A stretch of 64,000 nucleotides of DNA. Origin: Acanthosepion lycidas. Taxonomy: Eukaryota > Mollusca > Cephalopoda > Sepiida > Sepiidae. Position numbers and translations under genes: made by a program. The stretch covers positions 77,583,252 through 77,647,251 of the forward strand of contig OZ010595.1 in assembly GCA_963932145.1 (NCBI GenBank), written 5' to 3'. Numbering within the stretch: the first letter of the stretch is position 1; every line of letters begins with the position of its first letter. Below the pieces are notes generated by a model. The model did not search any database, had not been told where the DNA came from, and was given only the letters and a program-made list of their open reading frames with translations. Positions 11,973 to 23,424 of this stretch are shown in pieces.

Positions 11973-13240
11973 ATCATTCTATCGGATTGCTCTCCATATT
12001 GATCTGTATTTGATCTCAATTCAAAATAAGATTATATATCGACACAGTGGGCAGAGAAATCATTTCTGAATGATGAGCGTCTATTTCATGACTCAAGTGA
12101 TTTTCACATCATGTATAAGTCCCTGGGGTGCGTGTTATTGGGAAGATGGGACGTAGCAAAACCGTTCTTTCCCAGTTCTTTCTTTAGAGTTTGTTTATTA
12201 TCTTTTTATTTATTTTATTTTTATTTTTATTATTTATTTATTTCATTTCATTGTGTTTTAGTTTATTTCATAATTTATTTATTTTGGATACTTTCTCTAC
12301 GCTTCTAAATGCTGGTATTCGAAATAGTGTTTACTAAATTTATGTTATAGGATATTATTTAGTTTTTATGTTTCGATGTGGCTGTAGGCAAGGTAATATG
12401 AATTTTATTTCGCGTTTGCAAATGAGTTCTAATCAATTTTTTATGAGTTTATATTGTACTGTAAATGTAATTAGCGTTGCTTTCTGTTTTTGGCAGAGAT
12501 CACATTGTTTTTAGTTGTAGTTGTAGACTGGTGCTGTTAGCTTTATATTTCATGCTATTTTTCATATGTTCTGTTTTTTTTTTTTTTTACTTTCAATGTA
12601 TGTTTTGAGAGCGTTGTACTATCAATATATTTTTGCTGTTTAAACGATGCTTTCAGTAAGCAGTTTCTTTGTTTCAAGTGACCTTTTATTATTTTTATAT
12701 TATTCTTATACTGGCTTTCATTTAGACCTTACAGTATGTTGGTATATTATGTTGGGCTGTAGGTAAGTATTCAGACTTTATCGTGCACTTACATATAGGA
12801 ATTTCTTTATGCTTATGATTTATTGAACGGTTTGTTTGTTTTGTTTTTTTAATGGTGGACGTTGTGCTGTTTTCTTTTTTCATTTTGTCTCGTGAAATGT
12901 TAGTTTTGCGAAAAAGACATTTTTTTCTCACTGCAATTTCACAATCGTTTGTGATTTCACTTTAATTTATTTCTATTGCCGAGTTGTTCAAATATCCGCA
13001 ACTGATGGATTATGGGATGTTTTTAATCACTGTAGGCGGTTGGCTGGAGGAGGTGTGTACGTAAAGTCAATTGAAGTTTCATTTTCTACGCAGTTGATAT
13101 ATACCTGGTTTTAGATGCTTTAAGTTAGATGTAATAAATCTGTCTCATGTTGCCGGTGCCTGATAACAAAAATTGTCAATGTTGATTTTCTAGAGAGACA
13201 AGCAGGTAGGAAAACTTGAAATATGAGTGAATCAAAATCT
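11973..13240. other. Long AT/T-rich intron stretch
   Basis: No gene, no recognised mobile element. T-rich with TTTATTTATTT runs (12195-12290). Confidence 0.5.
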
Positions 13241-13389
13241 GTGTTGGAGTTTTTGGGTACCCTGGTGTACTAGTGAGCCAGCCAAAATGAGCTGGCTCAT
13301 TTTATAGTTCACCAATAGAAGGGATAACCAATCAGAATGCTCAAAATATTCAATGCGACGTGTATAAAGGCGGCCATGTTTTTCCCGAA

Positions 13390-13585
13390 TACTCACTGCC
13401 AGCCTTTGATAACCCGGACGAGGCTCCGCCGAAGGGCAGAGTCTCGTTCGGGGAGGTTGACTGCCCCTGATCCGGTCTATACGCGGTCGAATAGGGAATA
13501 TTTTTGGCCGAGCCTATGGGCTCGGAGATCCCACGTTAATCCCGGCCTTCTGCCATATGTAACCCTCGTGGGGGGTGGCTAAATA
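13390..13585 (+). repeat. GC-rich dispersed unit (copy 1)
   Basis: Shares CGAGGCT(A/C)CGCCGAAGGGC, TTCGGGGAGGT and GGGCTCGGAGATCCCACGTT with the tandem pair at 42930-43365. It stands out by high GC in an AT-rich intron. TATAAAGGCGGCC at about 13362 just upstream looks like a promoter, so an LTR or other Pol II-driven element is possible, but no LTR pair was found. Confidence 0.7.
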
Positions 13586-13865
13586 TCACTGCCAGGCTTT
13601 GATATCGAAGACTGAAAAATTACGGAACAGCTTCTGGTGGTATTGGCGATATAGTCAGATTCAGTCGAGTGTCTGACTCGTGAGTGTTAATCTTTAATGT
13701 TGTTTCATTGAACAGATTACGTACTGCGCTGGATTCTATATTCATAGGCTATGTGAACATGGTCAACAATCTGCCTCTCTATTTCCTGCATTTGAAGCTT
13801 GTTTCGAACGTAACTAAACTAATGAACACTGACAGCCTCCTTAACGCGATTGTTAGTAGATATTT

Positions 13866-13984
13866 TTCAAGCGTAGCACAAGATGTGGCACAAGGCCGAA
13901 AGTATGGGGCACCCGGTGAGGATCGAACTCCCTACTCAGTCGTAATTGTTCTAGCAAGACAAGCTTGTTAAACATTACATCGCA
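13866..13984 (-). mobile_element. tRNA-derived SINE, copy 1 of a tandem pair
   Basis: Read on the - strand it has a box-A-like GTAATGTTTAACAAGC and a box-B-like GTTCGATCCTC, followed by GGGTGCCCC and a conserved body (GCCACATCTTGTGC). Adjacent to copy 2 in the same orientation. Confidence 0.75.
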
Positions 13985-14003
13985 TCAAGGTGCCAAAATA
14001 ATG

Positions 14004-14130
14004 ATTTTCCAAGTTTAGCTTAGATGTGGCACAAGTCCGAAAGTAGGGGCACCCAGTGAGGATCGAACTTACTAATCATTCGTAATTGTGTTAGCGAGAC
14101 AAGCTTGCTAACCATTACACCCCAGCGCGA
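14004..14130 (-). mobile_element. tRNA-derived SINE, copy 2
   Basis: Better preserved: GGGGTGTAATGGTTAGCAAG (box A region) and AGTTCGATCCTCACTGGGTG (box B region) on the - strand. The next bases repeat TTGTTAGTAAGCTTGTCTCG, a partial third start. It is not a functional tRNA: no matching acceptor stem is seen. Confidence 0.8.
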
Positions 14131-14770
14131 TTGTTAGTAAGCTTGTCTCGTAGGCCATTTCGCTTTTGTGGGTTGGACTGTTATAAATTGTTCCGCGCGA
14201 GGTTTTGTATGAGAATACACATATGCAAAAGGGAATGTATAGAGAGTAAAGAAAAATAGGCAGTAATATCCAAGATAAAATAAACGCAATCGTAAATAAA
14301 TTATATCGTTCAGTTAAAGCAGTTAACAATTAGTATATAAAAAAAAATCAAGTTCAGTACATTTTTAACCGAAAAAATTAAAAATATTATATTTCTAGTA
14401 ACATGGTGACCAATCCGAAACTTGGTTACTTTCTTTTATAGAAGTTAGTGAATAGTTTAAAAATCAGAATGTCGATTAAAATACGCGACCACGGTTTCGA
14501 CCTGGCGGTCTCGTTGGACATTAATTACAACATGACCACTTTAATGCTTTATTTAAACTAAAACCAATTATCTTTCAAAAACAAATTAACAGGCGTATGG
14601 TGATTGAAAGACAGGACATTGGGTATAAGGGGAAGGGAAGTGGAAGAGGAGGCGAAAGAAAGAATGGAATGAGGTAGGAATGTAACTGTACAGTAAAAAA
14701 GGGAAATCAAATACGTAACTTAATAAAAAGTTGCCAATGTTGAAAAAAGATCTTTGCAATAGAACATCAC
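14131..14770. other. Intron segment, possible tRNA-like remnant
   Basis: No gene. On the - strand 14470-14540 has GGTCGAAACCG, weakly like a box B, but no box A that I would accept. Confidence 0.3.
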
Positions 14771-14774
14771 CAAA

Positions 14775-15500
14775 GTAACTGATTAAGCATCACACAGATT
14801 GTGTAGATGATTTGTTTAGTTTTTAATATCGTGACATCAGTGTAACTGATTAATTATCACAAATAGTGTGGAGTTGACCGTTTTAGTTTCGGGGTGTTGT
14901 GTGGGCAAGGATTTGGAATTTCGTGTCGCCAATATGACAGATTAACTATATTGCGTAGTTAATCAGTTTTAATTTTGTAATGTCATGTCGTTAAGGTTTT
15001 GCCTTGTTGTGTCAGCAGTGTAACCGATTACGTGTCAAAATAGTGTGATGCCGATGTGCTTTGGTTTTGGAATGTTGTGTCGCCAAAGAAATAGAGTAAG
15101 TGTCAAACACATTGTAGAGTCGATCTATTTAGGTTTTGGAATGTTGTGTCACCAAGGTTTTGGACTAGAGTCGTAAATGTGACCGATTTAGTGTTAAGAA
15201 TATTGTATAGTTAATCAGTTTTATCTTTGGAATGTCATGTCGCCAAGGTTTTGAAATGCCGTGTCACAATTGTAACTGATTAAGTGTCAAATATAGTGTG
15301 GTGTCGATTTCTTTAAGTTTTTGGAATGTTTTGTTCCCAAAGTAACCGAGTAAACATATTGTAGAGTCACTTAGTTTAGGCTTTGGAATGTCGTGTTGCC
15401 AAAGTAACCGAATAAGTGTAAAAAATATTGTGGAACCGATCTGTTTAGGTTTTTGAATGGCGTCTCACTATGGTTTGGGAATGTCGTCTCGCTAAAGTAA
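14775..15500. repeat. Degenerate minisatellite, 70-95 bp unit
   Basis: At least eight imperfect repeats of TTTGGAATGTYGTGTCGCCAA ... GTAACCGATTAAGTGTCAAA ... TATTGTAGAGTCGATC. The TTTGGAATG core recurs near 15066, 15136, 15228, 15320 and 15392. No coding frame is shared. Confidence 0.85.
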
Positions 15501-15799
15501 GAGTTTGGGCAACGGAAAAATTGAAAGTCTGTTGCTGAAAACATAATCATTTCTTTGAACTACTCCAGAAAGTACCTGACTCCTTCTGTCAGGCTCTACC
15601 ATTGCAAGTGTCAAATCAGATTAAAAATGGGGTATTGTTGTCATATCTGGGTTGGAGTTTCCCAATCCACATTTCCCAGCCTTGATAGAGTAAAAAAAGC
15701 ATTTTCTTGATCTTGTGGGCGATGGATTATTTTCCGCAGGCGAAACGTTGCTCGCCTCCCGCTATTCTATCGCTATTTCCACGGTAAATATTCAAACTA

Positions 15800-16115
15800 G
15801 CTAGATTCATTTGTTCCACCAGTTCGGCCTTTCACCTGCCATGTCACATACACAGGATCGAATCATCAATATTCCCTTCGTAAGGAGTATGTTCCACTTA
15901 AACAGCTTCTTCCCTAGAATTGTTATTTGCTGGAAGAGGCTCCAGACAGGATGCTTCCCAGATCACTACAATCTTAAATTCTTGTTTAGGTTTAGTCGTT
16001 ATCTATTCGATATCTCTCTTTAACATTCTTACATTCTCTCTGTGCGCTTTTAGAGCAACCTCATTCGGCAACCTCTACCCCGAGGAGCTATGTATTGGGT
16101 GAATAATAGCAGTAA
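15800..16115 (+). pseudogene. LINE 3' end (jockey/CR1-like C-terminus)
   Basis: The conceptual protein ends with LNSFFPRIVICWKRL and CFPDHYNLKF, a degraded version of the NSFFPRTxxLWNSLP...CFPxxYNL block found at the C-terminus of jockey/CR1-type reverse transcriptases. The downstream 3' UTR (CTCTACCCCGAGGAGCTATG) also matches that type by recall. Confidence 0.7.
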
Positions 16116-16439
16116 AAAGAGGTGTAACCAGTTGATGATCCTTAAGTGACTCTTTTGTATGAAAAAATCAGCACGGTGAAGTAAACGGACTATTTTCATA
16201 GTGTCATCTTTTACACAATTCATTCCTTCCTGGCCATACCCTAATTTATATTCAGGTGTGTCATGCTCAGTGTTTTCCTCGTTTTCTGTGTTTTTTATAC
16301 TTTCTGGTAATTTCTTCAAGTCCATTCGTATTTTACAAATTGGTTGTATTTGATCCATAGAAATTCTTTACAGTTTTCAATACGTTCTGCTTCTGTAAAT
16401 TTGTTTCATTTTTTTTAATTATTGGTTTTGTTGAAGACT

Positions 16440-16930
16440 TCTGATTTCGTTTGGTTTGTTTTGGTTTGCTTTACGGCATATCAACCTCAATGGTTAATAC
16501 CGACAAAATTTTTATTGCTGGTAATGTTTTGTCAAAAATCTATTTCTGTTAATATTTTTTTCCTTCGGAAATGTATCGCTGGTAATAATATTTTTTTTCA
16601 AAAACATATTGCTGGTAATAATTTTTTTTACAAAGTATTTCTGGTATCAAAACCTATTTTTACACTTTCAAAGGGCTAACTATTTGCCCATAGCTGGTAC
16701 CCAAACAGATTCTATCACCCTGGGTCAGAGCGGACCTGGAAACACCAGCAATTAAGAGGTGATTTCACGTTACTTAAAACCTCCTGATCAGAGACCTTGC
16801 TGTTGGACGTAGTTTATCGTCTTATCCATGACGCGGATGTAGTTTATCGTCATACCCAGGACGCGGACGTAGTTTATCGTCATACCCAGGACGCGGACGT
16901 AGTTTATCGTCATACCCAGGACGCGAAGAC
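16440..16930 (+). repeat. Dispersed repeat A, full-length-looking copy
   Basis: Has the whole order: GGTTTGCTTTACGGCATATC, five T-rich GCTGGTAAT units, TTGCCCATAGCTGG, CTGGGTCAGAGCGGACCTGG, AACACCAGCAATTAAGAGG, CCTCCTGATCAGAGACC, and a 3' VNTR at 16808-16926. No protein is encoded. Confidence 0.8.
16808..16926. repeat. 30-bp VNTR, four copies
   Basis: ACGTAGTTTATCGTCATACC with CAGGACGCGG repeats four times with exact 30 bp period; units 2-4 are nearly identical. Other copies of repeat A carry one (22325) or two (38935) units. Confidence 0.95.
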
Positions 16931-16934
16931 GTCA

Positions 16935-17440
16935 GAATCAAGTATGTGCAGAAATTTAAGTATCTGTGAAGTATTATAACTTATGGCGGAAAATGTGATT
17001 TAGAAATCTGAACGCTCATTTTATATAGGGAAGGTGCCTTTTATAAGCTAAGCAGCAGCATCTTGTAAGTCGGAAAATGGGGTACTTGATAATTTTCTTA
17101 CAGATGAAGAGGAACCCAAGACAATAGATCTGTGGTTCTGCTGAAATATGCTGAGCGAAGCATGTGAGCAAGCTGGAATTTTTAAAGAAAATATGAACAA
17201 CAAATGACATTTATAATTAGAAAGAGACAGTTGTAATTTCTAGATCAGGTATGTAGCGGTAAGGTTTGGAGAAGTAGACACTCATATGACATACTGATGG
17301 CAAGTTGGGCAATGGGGCACATCAAGTGAGCTACCAAACGTGCTTGTGTAAATGGATGATTGAATGTATTTTGAGCAACAGTAAGCGAACAAATATTGCT
17401 AAAAAGTAGGAAGTTATGGAGAGACATGAACGTCTACGTC
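16935..17440 (+). pseudogene. LINE RT C-terminal fragment
   Basis: VQKFKYL followed by a GGKCDLEI-like and a KLSS-like segment corresponds to the post-RT region seen at 6415-6955 and 39015-39660, with stops and frameshifts. It directly follows the VNTR of repeat A. Confidence 0.7.
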
Positions 17441-17579
17441 ATGAAAACGATCTATGTCTTTTTTTTTATTATTTCCCTACAAGCAAGGCGGGAGTGCCAC
17501 TAGCACGCAAGGGGTTACAGAGGGTAGAGAACAAGAGTAAAGAGGCGTGTTTGGGAAGTGGTTAAAAAGAAGGGCGGGG

Positions 17580-18230
17580 AACAAGATCAAGGTATCAGAA
17601 GATGTCGATTGACATTACACTTGAATATTTGAAGATTATAGATATCAGGGGAGCAAGTAAGAGGAAGAGAATTCCACAGACGGGAAGTGCAAGAGAAGCT
17701 GTTTGAGTAGAAGAGACGGTTAAAATTAGCTGTTTCGGGAGTGAAAGGGTAGCACCGTGATGCCAACCTAGTAGCTCGCTTAAATTCACACAGTCTGGGA
17801 ACCAGAAAAAGCAACTCAGTTGCCGTGAAAATACTTATAGAAGCACGTCTGTAAGAAAGCGATTAGATGCTAGATCAGGACCTAACACATTGCATATCCA
17901 TCTCTGGATTTTGTCAAGTTACCTCGAGACATACATCGGGGGCGCCAGTCGATATTATGACAGCAATATTTTATTCAAGGACGGATGGTTGATTTATAGA
18001 TTTGAAGGATGGACTCAAACGAGAAAAACTTTCTGGCACGACACAGAGAATCAACTTTCCTTGCGGTAGATGAAGCTATTGAGTCTACGTATCTATAGCA
18101 TGAAATTATAAGCGTCAAACAAGGTTCATGATTTCCTTGGCACTGTTTATTCTTCATTGATTTGTTTCTACTTAGAATTTTATCTTTTGATTCTAGAACT
18201 GCAGATTTCTCAACAAGTAACAAACCTTGA
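17580..18230 (-). pseudogene. LINE C-terminal relic (jockey/CR1-like)
   Basis: On the - strand: ARKFFSFESILQIYKSTIRP, then LDKIQRWICNV-like text, then FYSNSFSCTSRLWNSLPLTC and SPDIYNLQIFKCNVN. These are successive conserved blocks of the C-terminal domain of jockey/CR1-type LINE ORF2, split by frameshifts. Confidence 0.85.
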
Positions 18231-18234
18231 CATG

Positions 18235-18835
18235 TTATCCTACTTTTAGTGCTTTTGAATTTTCCATAAATTAAATGACACGTATATTAGTGCCTATACT
18301 TTAAAAGCTATCTACAACACATGCATAACAGATACTTTGATTTGTTTAGGATGGATCTATTATAATGCTTGATAGGCAGAATAAACAAAGTAAATTATTG
18401 TAAATATAATTGATTTGTTTCAATGTTGATTTATTTAATAAATACTTGATTCAAATAAATGGAAAATTTAATGAGCTGGCTATTAAATTAATTGGAAATG
18501 ACCCATCTATTCAATATTAACGAATAAATAGAGACGTCTCGTGTCATGATGAGTTTGTTTCTCTTGGCGCTACACAGTATTTTTTCCTGTGTTGCGTAGT
18601 AACAAATAAGCAGATGTCTCAAAACAATATTTGAAGTACTTTTTTTTATCGCTATGAGCAGTCTCACTGTCTCGTCGCTTTGTGTTTAATCTCACCCACG
18701 TACTGATCTTCGCCTTTCAGCTATAGTCAGAAGTAGTAGAGACCCTAATCTGGACTTTAGATATGGTGAAACAGACAAAATTGAGTGATGCGATGTTTTG
18801 CCCACACCCATAATACACAGAAAACCTACGAGACT
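18235..18835. other. Intron segment without recognised features
   Basis: AT-rich; no coding frame, repeat or RNA gene recognised. Confidence 0.4.
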
Positions 18836-18839
18836 CGGT

Positions 18840-19213
18840 TACTGCGAATGTGACAATGGCGCCTCTTTACAGAGGGAGTGACCTCATTGGAGAATATCTA
18901 TTCATACACGGCAATAAGGTACGCTATGTTTAGTTACCAAGTCGTATCAAGACCGCGCAACCAGTTTGTAAATGCGACAATGGCGCCTCTTTACAGAGGG
19001 AGGGACCTCATTGGAGAATCTCTATTCATACAGGGCAATAAGGTACGCTATATTTGGTTATCAAGTCGTATGAAGACCGCGCAGCTAGTTTGTGAATGCG
19101 ATAATGGCGCCTCATTACAGAGGGAGGGACCTTATTGGTGAGTCTCTATTCATACAGGGCAATAAGGTACTCTATATTTGGTTACTAAGTCGTATGAAGA
19201 CCGCGCAACTAGT
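18840..19213. repeat. Tandem array, 3 x 124 bp
   Basis: AATGGCGCCTCTTTACAGAG starts at about 18855, 18979 and 19103 (third copy CTCATTACAG). The copies are about 90 % identical by eye and contain CTATTCATACAGGGCAATAA and AGTCGTATGAAGACCGCGCA. The period is not a multiple of three, so it is not a coding repeat. Confidence 0.95.
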
Positions 19214-19874
19214 TTCTCAAGATATTCAACATGGCTCGATACTTTCTGTACACTCCTCGTAGACATGGATGTGTATTTCTATATGTATGTGAATGCGTGT
19301 GTGTATGTGCGTGTGTGCGTATGTTTATTTTAGCTTTGTTCAATTTACAGATTCTGCGGAAATATGAAAAACTATTTATTTATGTTACGTGACTTCGCTT
19401 GATTTTAACGTTCTGTCGGCAATTATTGAGGAGACTACCGAACGCAGCATCACAGACTAAATCCACGACAAACTTTTTTTTATTGAAGTTTCTTTTTTTA
19501 CAATCGCTTTATTATAAAGGGAATATAGTCAGCATAATTTACTGGGGAAAGCGAAACAGAGGGAGAGATAGATTGAACGCTTACGAACAGGTCGTTTAAC
19601 TACCCATCCTCTCACTGCTGAAACCACAGCTCTGGGAAGAAAACGTGCCAAACAAGCACCAGGGCTCTTGTTTTCTCCACCATCATATCTGTCCCTCTTT
19701 TTGCGTCTTATATTAAAAAGTTAAATCCATCACTGCTAGGATACCATCCCAACTAAGATCAAACTACCACCAATAAGTTCAGGTTTTCTAAGTTAACATC
19801 AGTACGGTAGGGCTTGTCATTTTTTGCCTAGCCTACGCATATTGTAACACATTCCACATCTGTTCTCTTTACAG

Positions 19875-20156
19875 AACCCCGGGGCAACGAATCTGAAAGA
19901 ACAGCAGGACTCATTTTCCTTACAATCCGTAGCCGATTCCCCTCATCAAAAGCCACCAGTTTCGGAGTACCAAGGCCCGCACAATACAGATACAGCAATA
20001 AATAGTAAAGTTGGTTATGTAGCGAGGTACCAGCGCCAGCGAGACCCACAGCAACACTACAAGGTCTACTCAGTTGACGATTACCGTAAAATGCAGAAAG
20101 AAGTGAAATTAGGGAAACTCGGACCAGATCTTGACAGTGAAACTCTGAGAGAGAAG
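19875..20156 (+). CDS. JHY: JHY-like protein, second coding exon (residues 557-650), conserved core
   Basis: The acceptor TTCTCTTTACAG ends at 19874 and the donor AAG|GTAAGT starts at 20157. The exon is 282 nt, 94 codons, phase 0 on both sides, with no internal stop. It carries the signature used for naming: HYKVYSVDDYRK (residues about 617-628) followed by EVKLGKLGPDLD (about 632-643). I recall this as the conserved C-terminal block of JHY/C11orf63 (pattern DY..L...V.LGGLGPD). The exon is more GC-rich than its surroundings, as expected of coding sequence. A block search against JHY homologues would confirm or reject the name. The exon itself is secure. Confidence 0.85.
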
Positions 20157-20249
20157 GTAAGTTACAGAATAAAGAAAGTCTTATCCGAGACTTGCACAAA
20201 GCTACATGTTGGAGTGTGGGATAGGAAGATTTACAGGGAATGGGACGTT

Positions 20250-20295
20250 CCGGCGTAGCCGATTCGGCGTGGCCGATTTGGCGTGGCTGATTTAA
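20250..20295. repeat. Three 15-bp GGCGTGGCCGATT units
   Basis: GGCGTAGCCGATTC, GGCGTGGCCGATTT, GGCGTGGCTGATTT follow each other about 95 bp after the second coding exon. Confidence 0.8.
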
Positions 20296-20381
20296 TATAG
20301 GGATTTTTCGGCAGATGGACCATTAGACGTCATATTACACCTCCTCTCTCTCTCGTTTAGCAGTCAAATTAGTGCTTCGTC

Positions 20382-20384
<3 letters not shown>

Positions 20385-20445
<61 letters not shown>
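20385..20445. repeat. (TA)n plus (TG)n microsatellite
   Basis: About 60 bp TA followed by (TG)n to 20464. Confidence 0.95.
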
Positions 20446-20465
<20 letters not shown>

Positions 20466-20666
20466 AAAAATATATAGAAAATAGGAAAGAACTCGTTAGG
20501 TAAATAATCCAAAGTTCTTTAGTATTCAAAAAAAAATTCGCTTGAAGATGGAACAGAGCTTGGTACTTTAATTCAATTTAATTCAAATAAATATATTGAA
20601 GTTTTCGGCTCTTGTTTTGAAACATGAGAATTCTTATCTAGCGATGGAATCATATTTTTAAATAAA

Positions 20667-20690
<24 letters not shown>
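20466..20690. repeat. Dispersed foldback repeat (copy 2, inverted)
   Basis: TAGAAAATAGGAAAGAACTCG and TAATCCAAAGTTCTTTAGTA are the reverse complement of the ends of the 10705-10918 copy. Bounded by microsatellites on both sides, as the first copy is. Confidence 0.7.
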
Positions 20691-20696
<6 letters not shown>

Positions 20697-20701
<5 letters not shown>

Positions 20702-20960
20702 TATTTACATTATTCGGACTATTGTTCTCATCTTTGTTGCCATATTCATCACAACGTTTCGGCCGTTGTACGCTCCGGTCTTCTTCGCGTGGTTGGAATG
20801 TCGAACTGAACCCTTTATTTCGCTCGCTAGGGTAGACTGTTATAGTTCAACGTACCATGTCTAATGGATGTCAATTATCAGTTAATTCACCTCTCTAAGT
20901 TCTCCACTGCCTTAACCAGATATTGAACTCACAACTCTTTGCGTCCTGTCAGAGTTATAA
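20697..20960. mobile_element. ACGTTTCGGCC MITE, truncated copy
   Basis: Starts ACTATTTACATTATTCGGAC and contains CAACGTTTCGGCCGTTGTAC like the complete copy at 37856-38230, but the right inverted arm is missing. Confidence 0.8.
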
Positions 20961-21219
20961 ATTTAAGTGATATTTTACCTTACTCGCGTTATAGTATTTA
21001 CCAATAATGGTAAGGGTAATTGGAATTATAATGGTAATAATAACAGTTTCCTTATAAAGAAACATTCAACATTCATTGACCGAACAACCGGTAATATCGG
21101 TTAAAATTTATAAAATCTCTTAAATCTCTTTTAGGAAAATGCGTTTTTCAAGCTGCTATTGCTCTTTACAGTATTGATTGGTGGGGGGTTCCTTTTATGT
21201 GATGTAGTGTCGAATGAAT

Positions 21220-21775
21220 ATTAGCATCTTGATTATGTTATTATTTTCTCTTCGAGTTACATTTTAGCTGTTGCTGATGTAGAAAGCCCTCAAATGATGT
21301 GGTTTCTGTTTTCTGGTACAGTTCTTTGTGATTCTATAGCGCCAATTTACAAGGTCCAAAGAACGATGCAATTCATCTAGAACCTCAGGCTTAAAGCCAT
21401 TTTAACCAGTGATCTGAGAAAACGGTTGCATGCAGATGACAGCTCATATATTTCTGAAAGAGTCTGCCGGCATACGTGACATCCATATGAGTCTCGATCT
21501 GACGTGACATCCATATGAGTCTCGATCTGACGAGGCTATTTAAGAACATGAAGGTTACTGTGCTGCAGCTTACTGGAAAATAGGGATATAGGCACCGTAG
21601 AACTTCGCTGGTGTACCACAGAAGAGCGTTTTAAGAGTAAAAATCTATCGACACAGGTATATGTACAATTTAAAAAAATATGTGCTATCCATTGTAGCTG
21701 TTGTTGCTGTTGAAAGTCTTCAAGTGATCTGGTTTCTCTTATCTAATACCGTTCTTTGTTTGTGATTCTGTAGCG
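21220..21775 (+). repeat. Dispersed repeat D, two partial copies
   Basis: TGTGGTTTCTGTTTTCTGGT with flanks occurs at about 21298 and again near 21730 (TCTGGTTTCTCTTATCTAAT). The segment 21350-21620 carries an exact 28-bp tandem duplication (ACGTGACATCCATATGAGTC..., 21475-21530). Related copies lie at 22430-22560 (+) and 55590-55905 (-). Confidence 0.7.
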
Positions 21776-21789
21776 TCAGGTTAGTTGTT

Positions 21790-22345
21790 TTGTTTCATGG
21801 CATATCAACCCCAGTGGGTCATTTAATGCCAACAAATTTTTTGAAATAAATTCATAGTGATAGTTTGGTAAAAAAGGTGTGTATGTATGCACATATATTT
21901 GAACCATTTTTCAATTACTCATATTTCTGAGTACAATCCAACTTCTTTTAGGAAATTTACAATCTCGGATGATTTTATTTTCATAAAATGTTTTTAAAAT
22001 TACTCACTTGGTAATATTTTGTTCCTACTATTTTCTATTCTAAGTTCCATTCTCCTTTTTTTCTGTTTTTTTTTCTTCGAAGAATGTATAGCTGTTTGTA
22101 TTACTGGTATTTTTTTCAAAAATTATTGCTGGTAATAATTTTTTTATTACAAAGTATTCCTGGTATCAAAACCTATTTTTGCACAAATTTGGGTGTTAAC
22201 TGCCTGCCCATAGTTGTGACCCTAGCAGATGTTACCACCCCGGGTCAGGTTGGACCTGGGAACACCAGCAATTAAAAGGTGGTTCCACGCTCCTCAAAAC
22301 CTCCTGATCAGAGGCCTTGCTGTTGGATGTAGTTTATCGCCATAG
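21790..22345 (+). repeat. Dispersed repeat A copy
   Basis: Head CATGGCATATCAACCCCAGT, internal GCTGGTAATAATTTTTTTAT units, and tail ACCCCGGGTCAGGTTGGACC, ACACCAGCAATTAAAAGGTG. Ends with one unit of the 30-bp VNTR sequence. A ~130 bp segment (21845-21975) with no match to other copies looks inserted. Confidence 0.75.
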
Positions 22346-22699
22346 CCAGGACGGCTGTACCACCACTCCATGAAGTTCAAAAAAGGATGGTCCTCGTTAA
22401 GACGTACATGCTTCACACACTCGAAGCCACCTTTTAACCATCGATCTGAGAAAGCAGTTTTATACAGCTGAGAGTTTAGATATTTTTGAACGAGTTTGCC
22501 GTCATGCGTGACATCCAAATGAAAATCTCGATCTAAAAAGACTATTTAAGAACGACTCGAGTTTTCAGATTAATGTTTTTTAGAATTATCGCTTAACACG
22601 GATAACGTCGTAGCCGACCACTGAAACAAAAAAGAGAAAAAAAGGAGAGAAAAAGAGAAGAAATGAATTCCTATCTTTTTAAATATAGTCAATACCAGC

Positions 22700-22840
22700 A
22701 GAGAGTGAGGGCGAGAGAGAGAGAGAGTGAGGGCGAGAAGAGAGAGAGTGAGGGCGAGAGAGAGTGAGGGCGAGAGAGAGAGAGAGAGAGAGTGAGGGCG
22801 AGAGAAAGAGAAAAAGAGAGAGAAAGAGAGAGAGAGAACA
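22700..22840. repeat. Purine minisatellite (GAGTGAGGGCGAGAGA)
   Basis: About five copies of a 20-28 bp GAGAGAGTGAGGGCGA unit, passing into (GA)n. Confidence 0.9.
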
Positions 22841-22944
22841 ATAATGAAACATTGAAAGAAAGAAGTGATATTAGAGGAGGAAATTGAGAAATAAAAGAGA
22901 AAAATCACGATAAATAGAAGGCAAAGGATTAAAGAGAATATATA

Positions 22945-23420
22945 CAGGACCATCCAAAAAATGTCTACTCATTTTAAGAACACTTCTGGTTATTACTTGA
23001 GAGTCAAACATTTCTATGAGAGTCACTCTGAAAGTAATTCTTTTTATTTTATAACTTTCACTTATGACACACACGCGTAGCCTACCTTCCATCTTGTTCA
23101 GGAGAAATCGGCATTCATCGAATCTAGCAACCATCTTTAATTGATACAAATTCTGGTCACAATGCTTGTTCGACATTAAATGTGCTTTCTCTGTGATCTT
23201 TGGATCGCTTGGGGACGATGACCAACATACGGCTACGCATAGAGGGATTGATCGACTGTGTGTTGTCACACATTCTTTCTTACGCGTTGATTAAATTTCT
23301 TTGAAGTTTGTACTACAGTAGTTCTGTCTGTTCATAAGTGCTGGAAAATACTCTGTTTACTTATTGCATTGATACGTTTTTGCTGCTCAATACCTTGTCA
23401 GTAGTTCGTGATTTACCTTA
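22945..23420. other. Possible TE relic, unassigned
   Basis: CCATCCAAAAAATGTCTACTC at about 22951 has the look of a transposon end, and 22981-23280 is relatively rich in codon-like text on the - strand. I could not match it to a protein family or find a second end. Confidence 0.25.
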
Positions 23421-23424
23421 AGAA

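Noticed and set aside
14004-14130. Functional tRNA gene on the - strand
   Set aside because: Boxes A and B are present but no seven-base acceptor stem closes, and the sequence continues into a repeated body.
16797-16979. 60-codon frame with repeated DVVYRHTQDA
   Set aside because: Open only because the VNTR unit is 30 bp, a multiple of three; the rest of repeat A is non-coding.
22570-22953. 127-codon - strand frame with SLSLSP repeats
   Set aside because: Arises from the GA-rich minisatellite.
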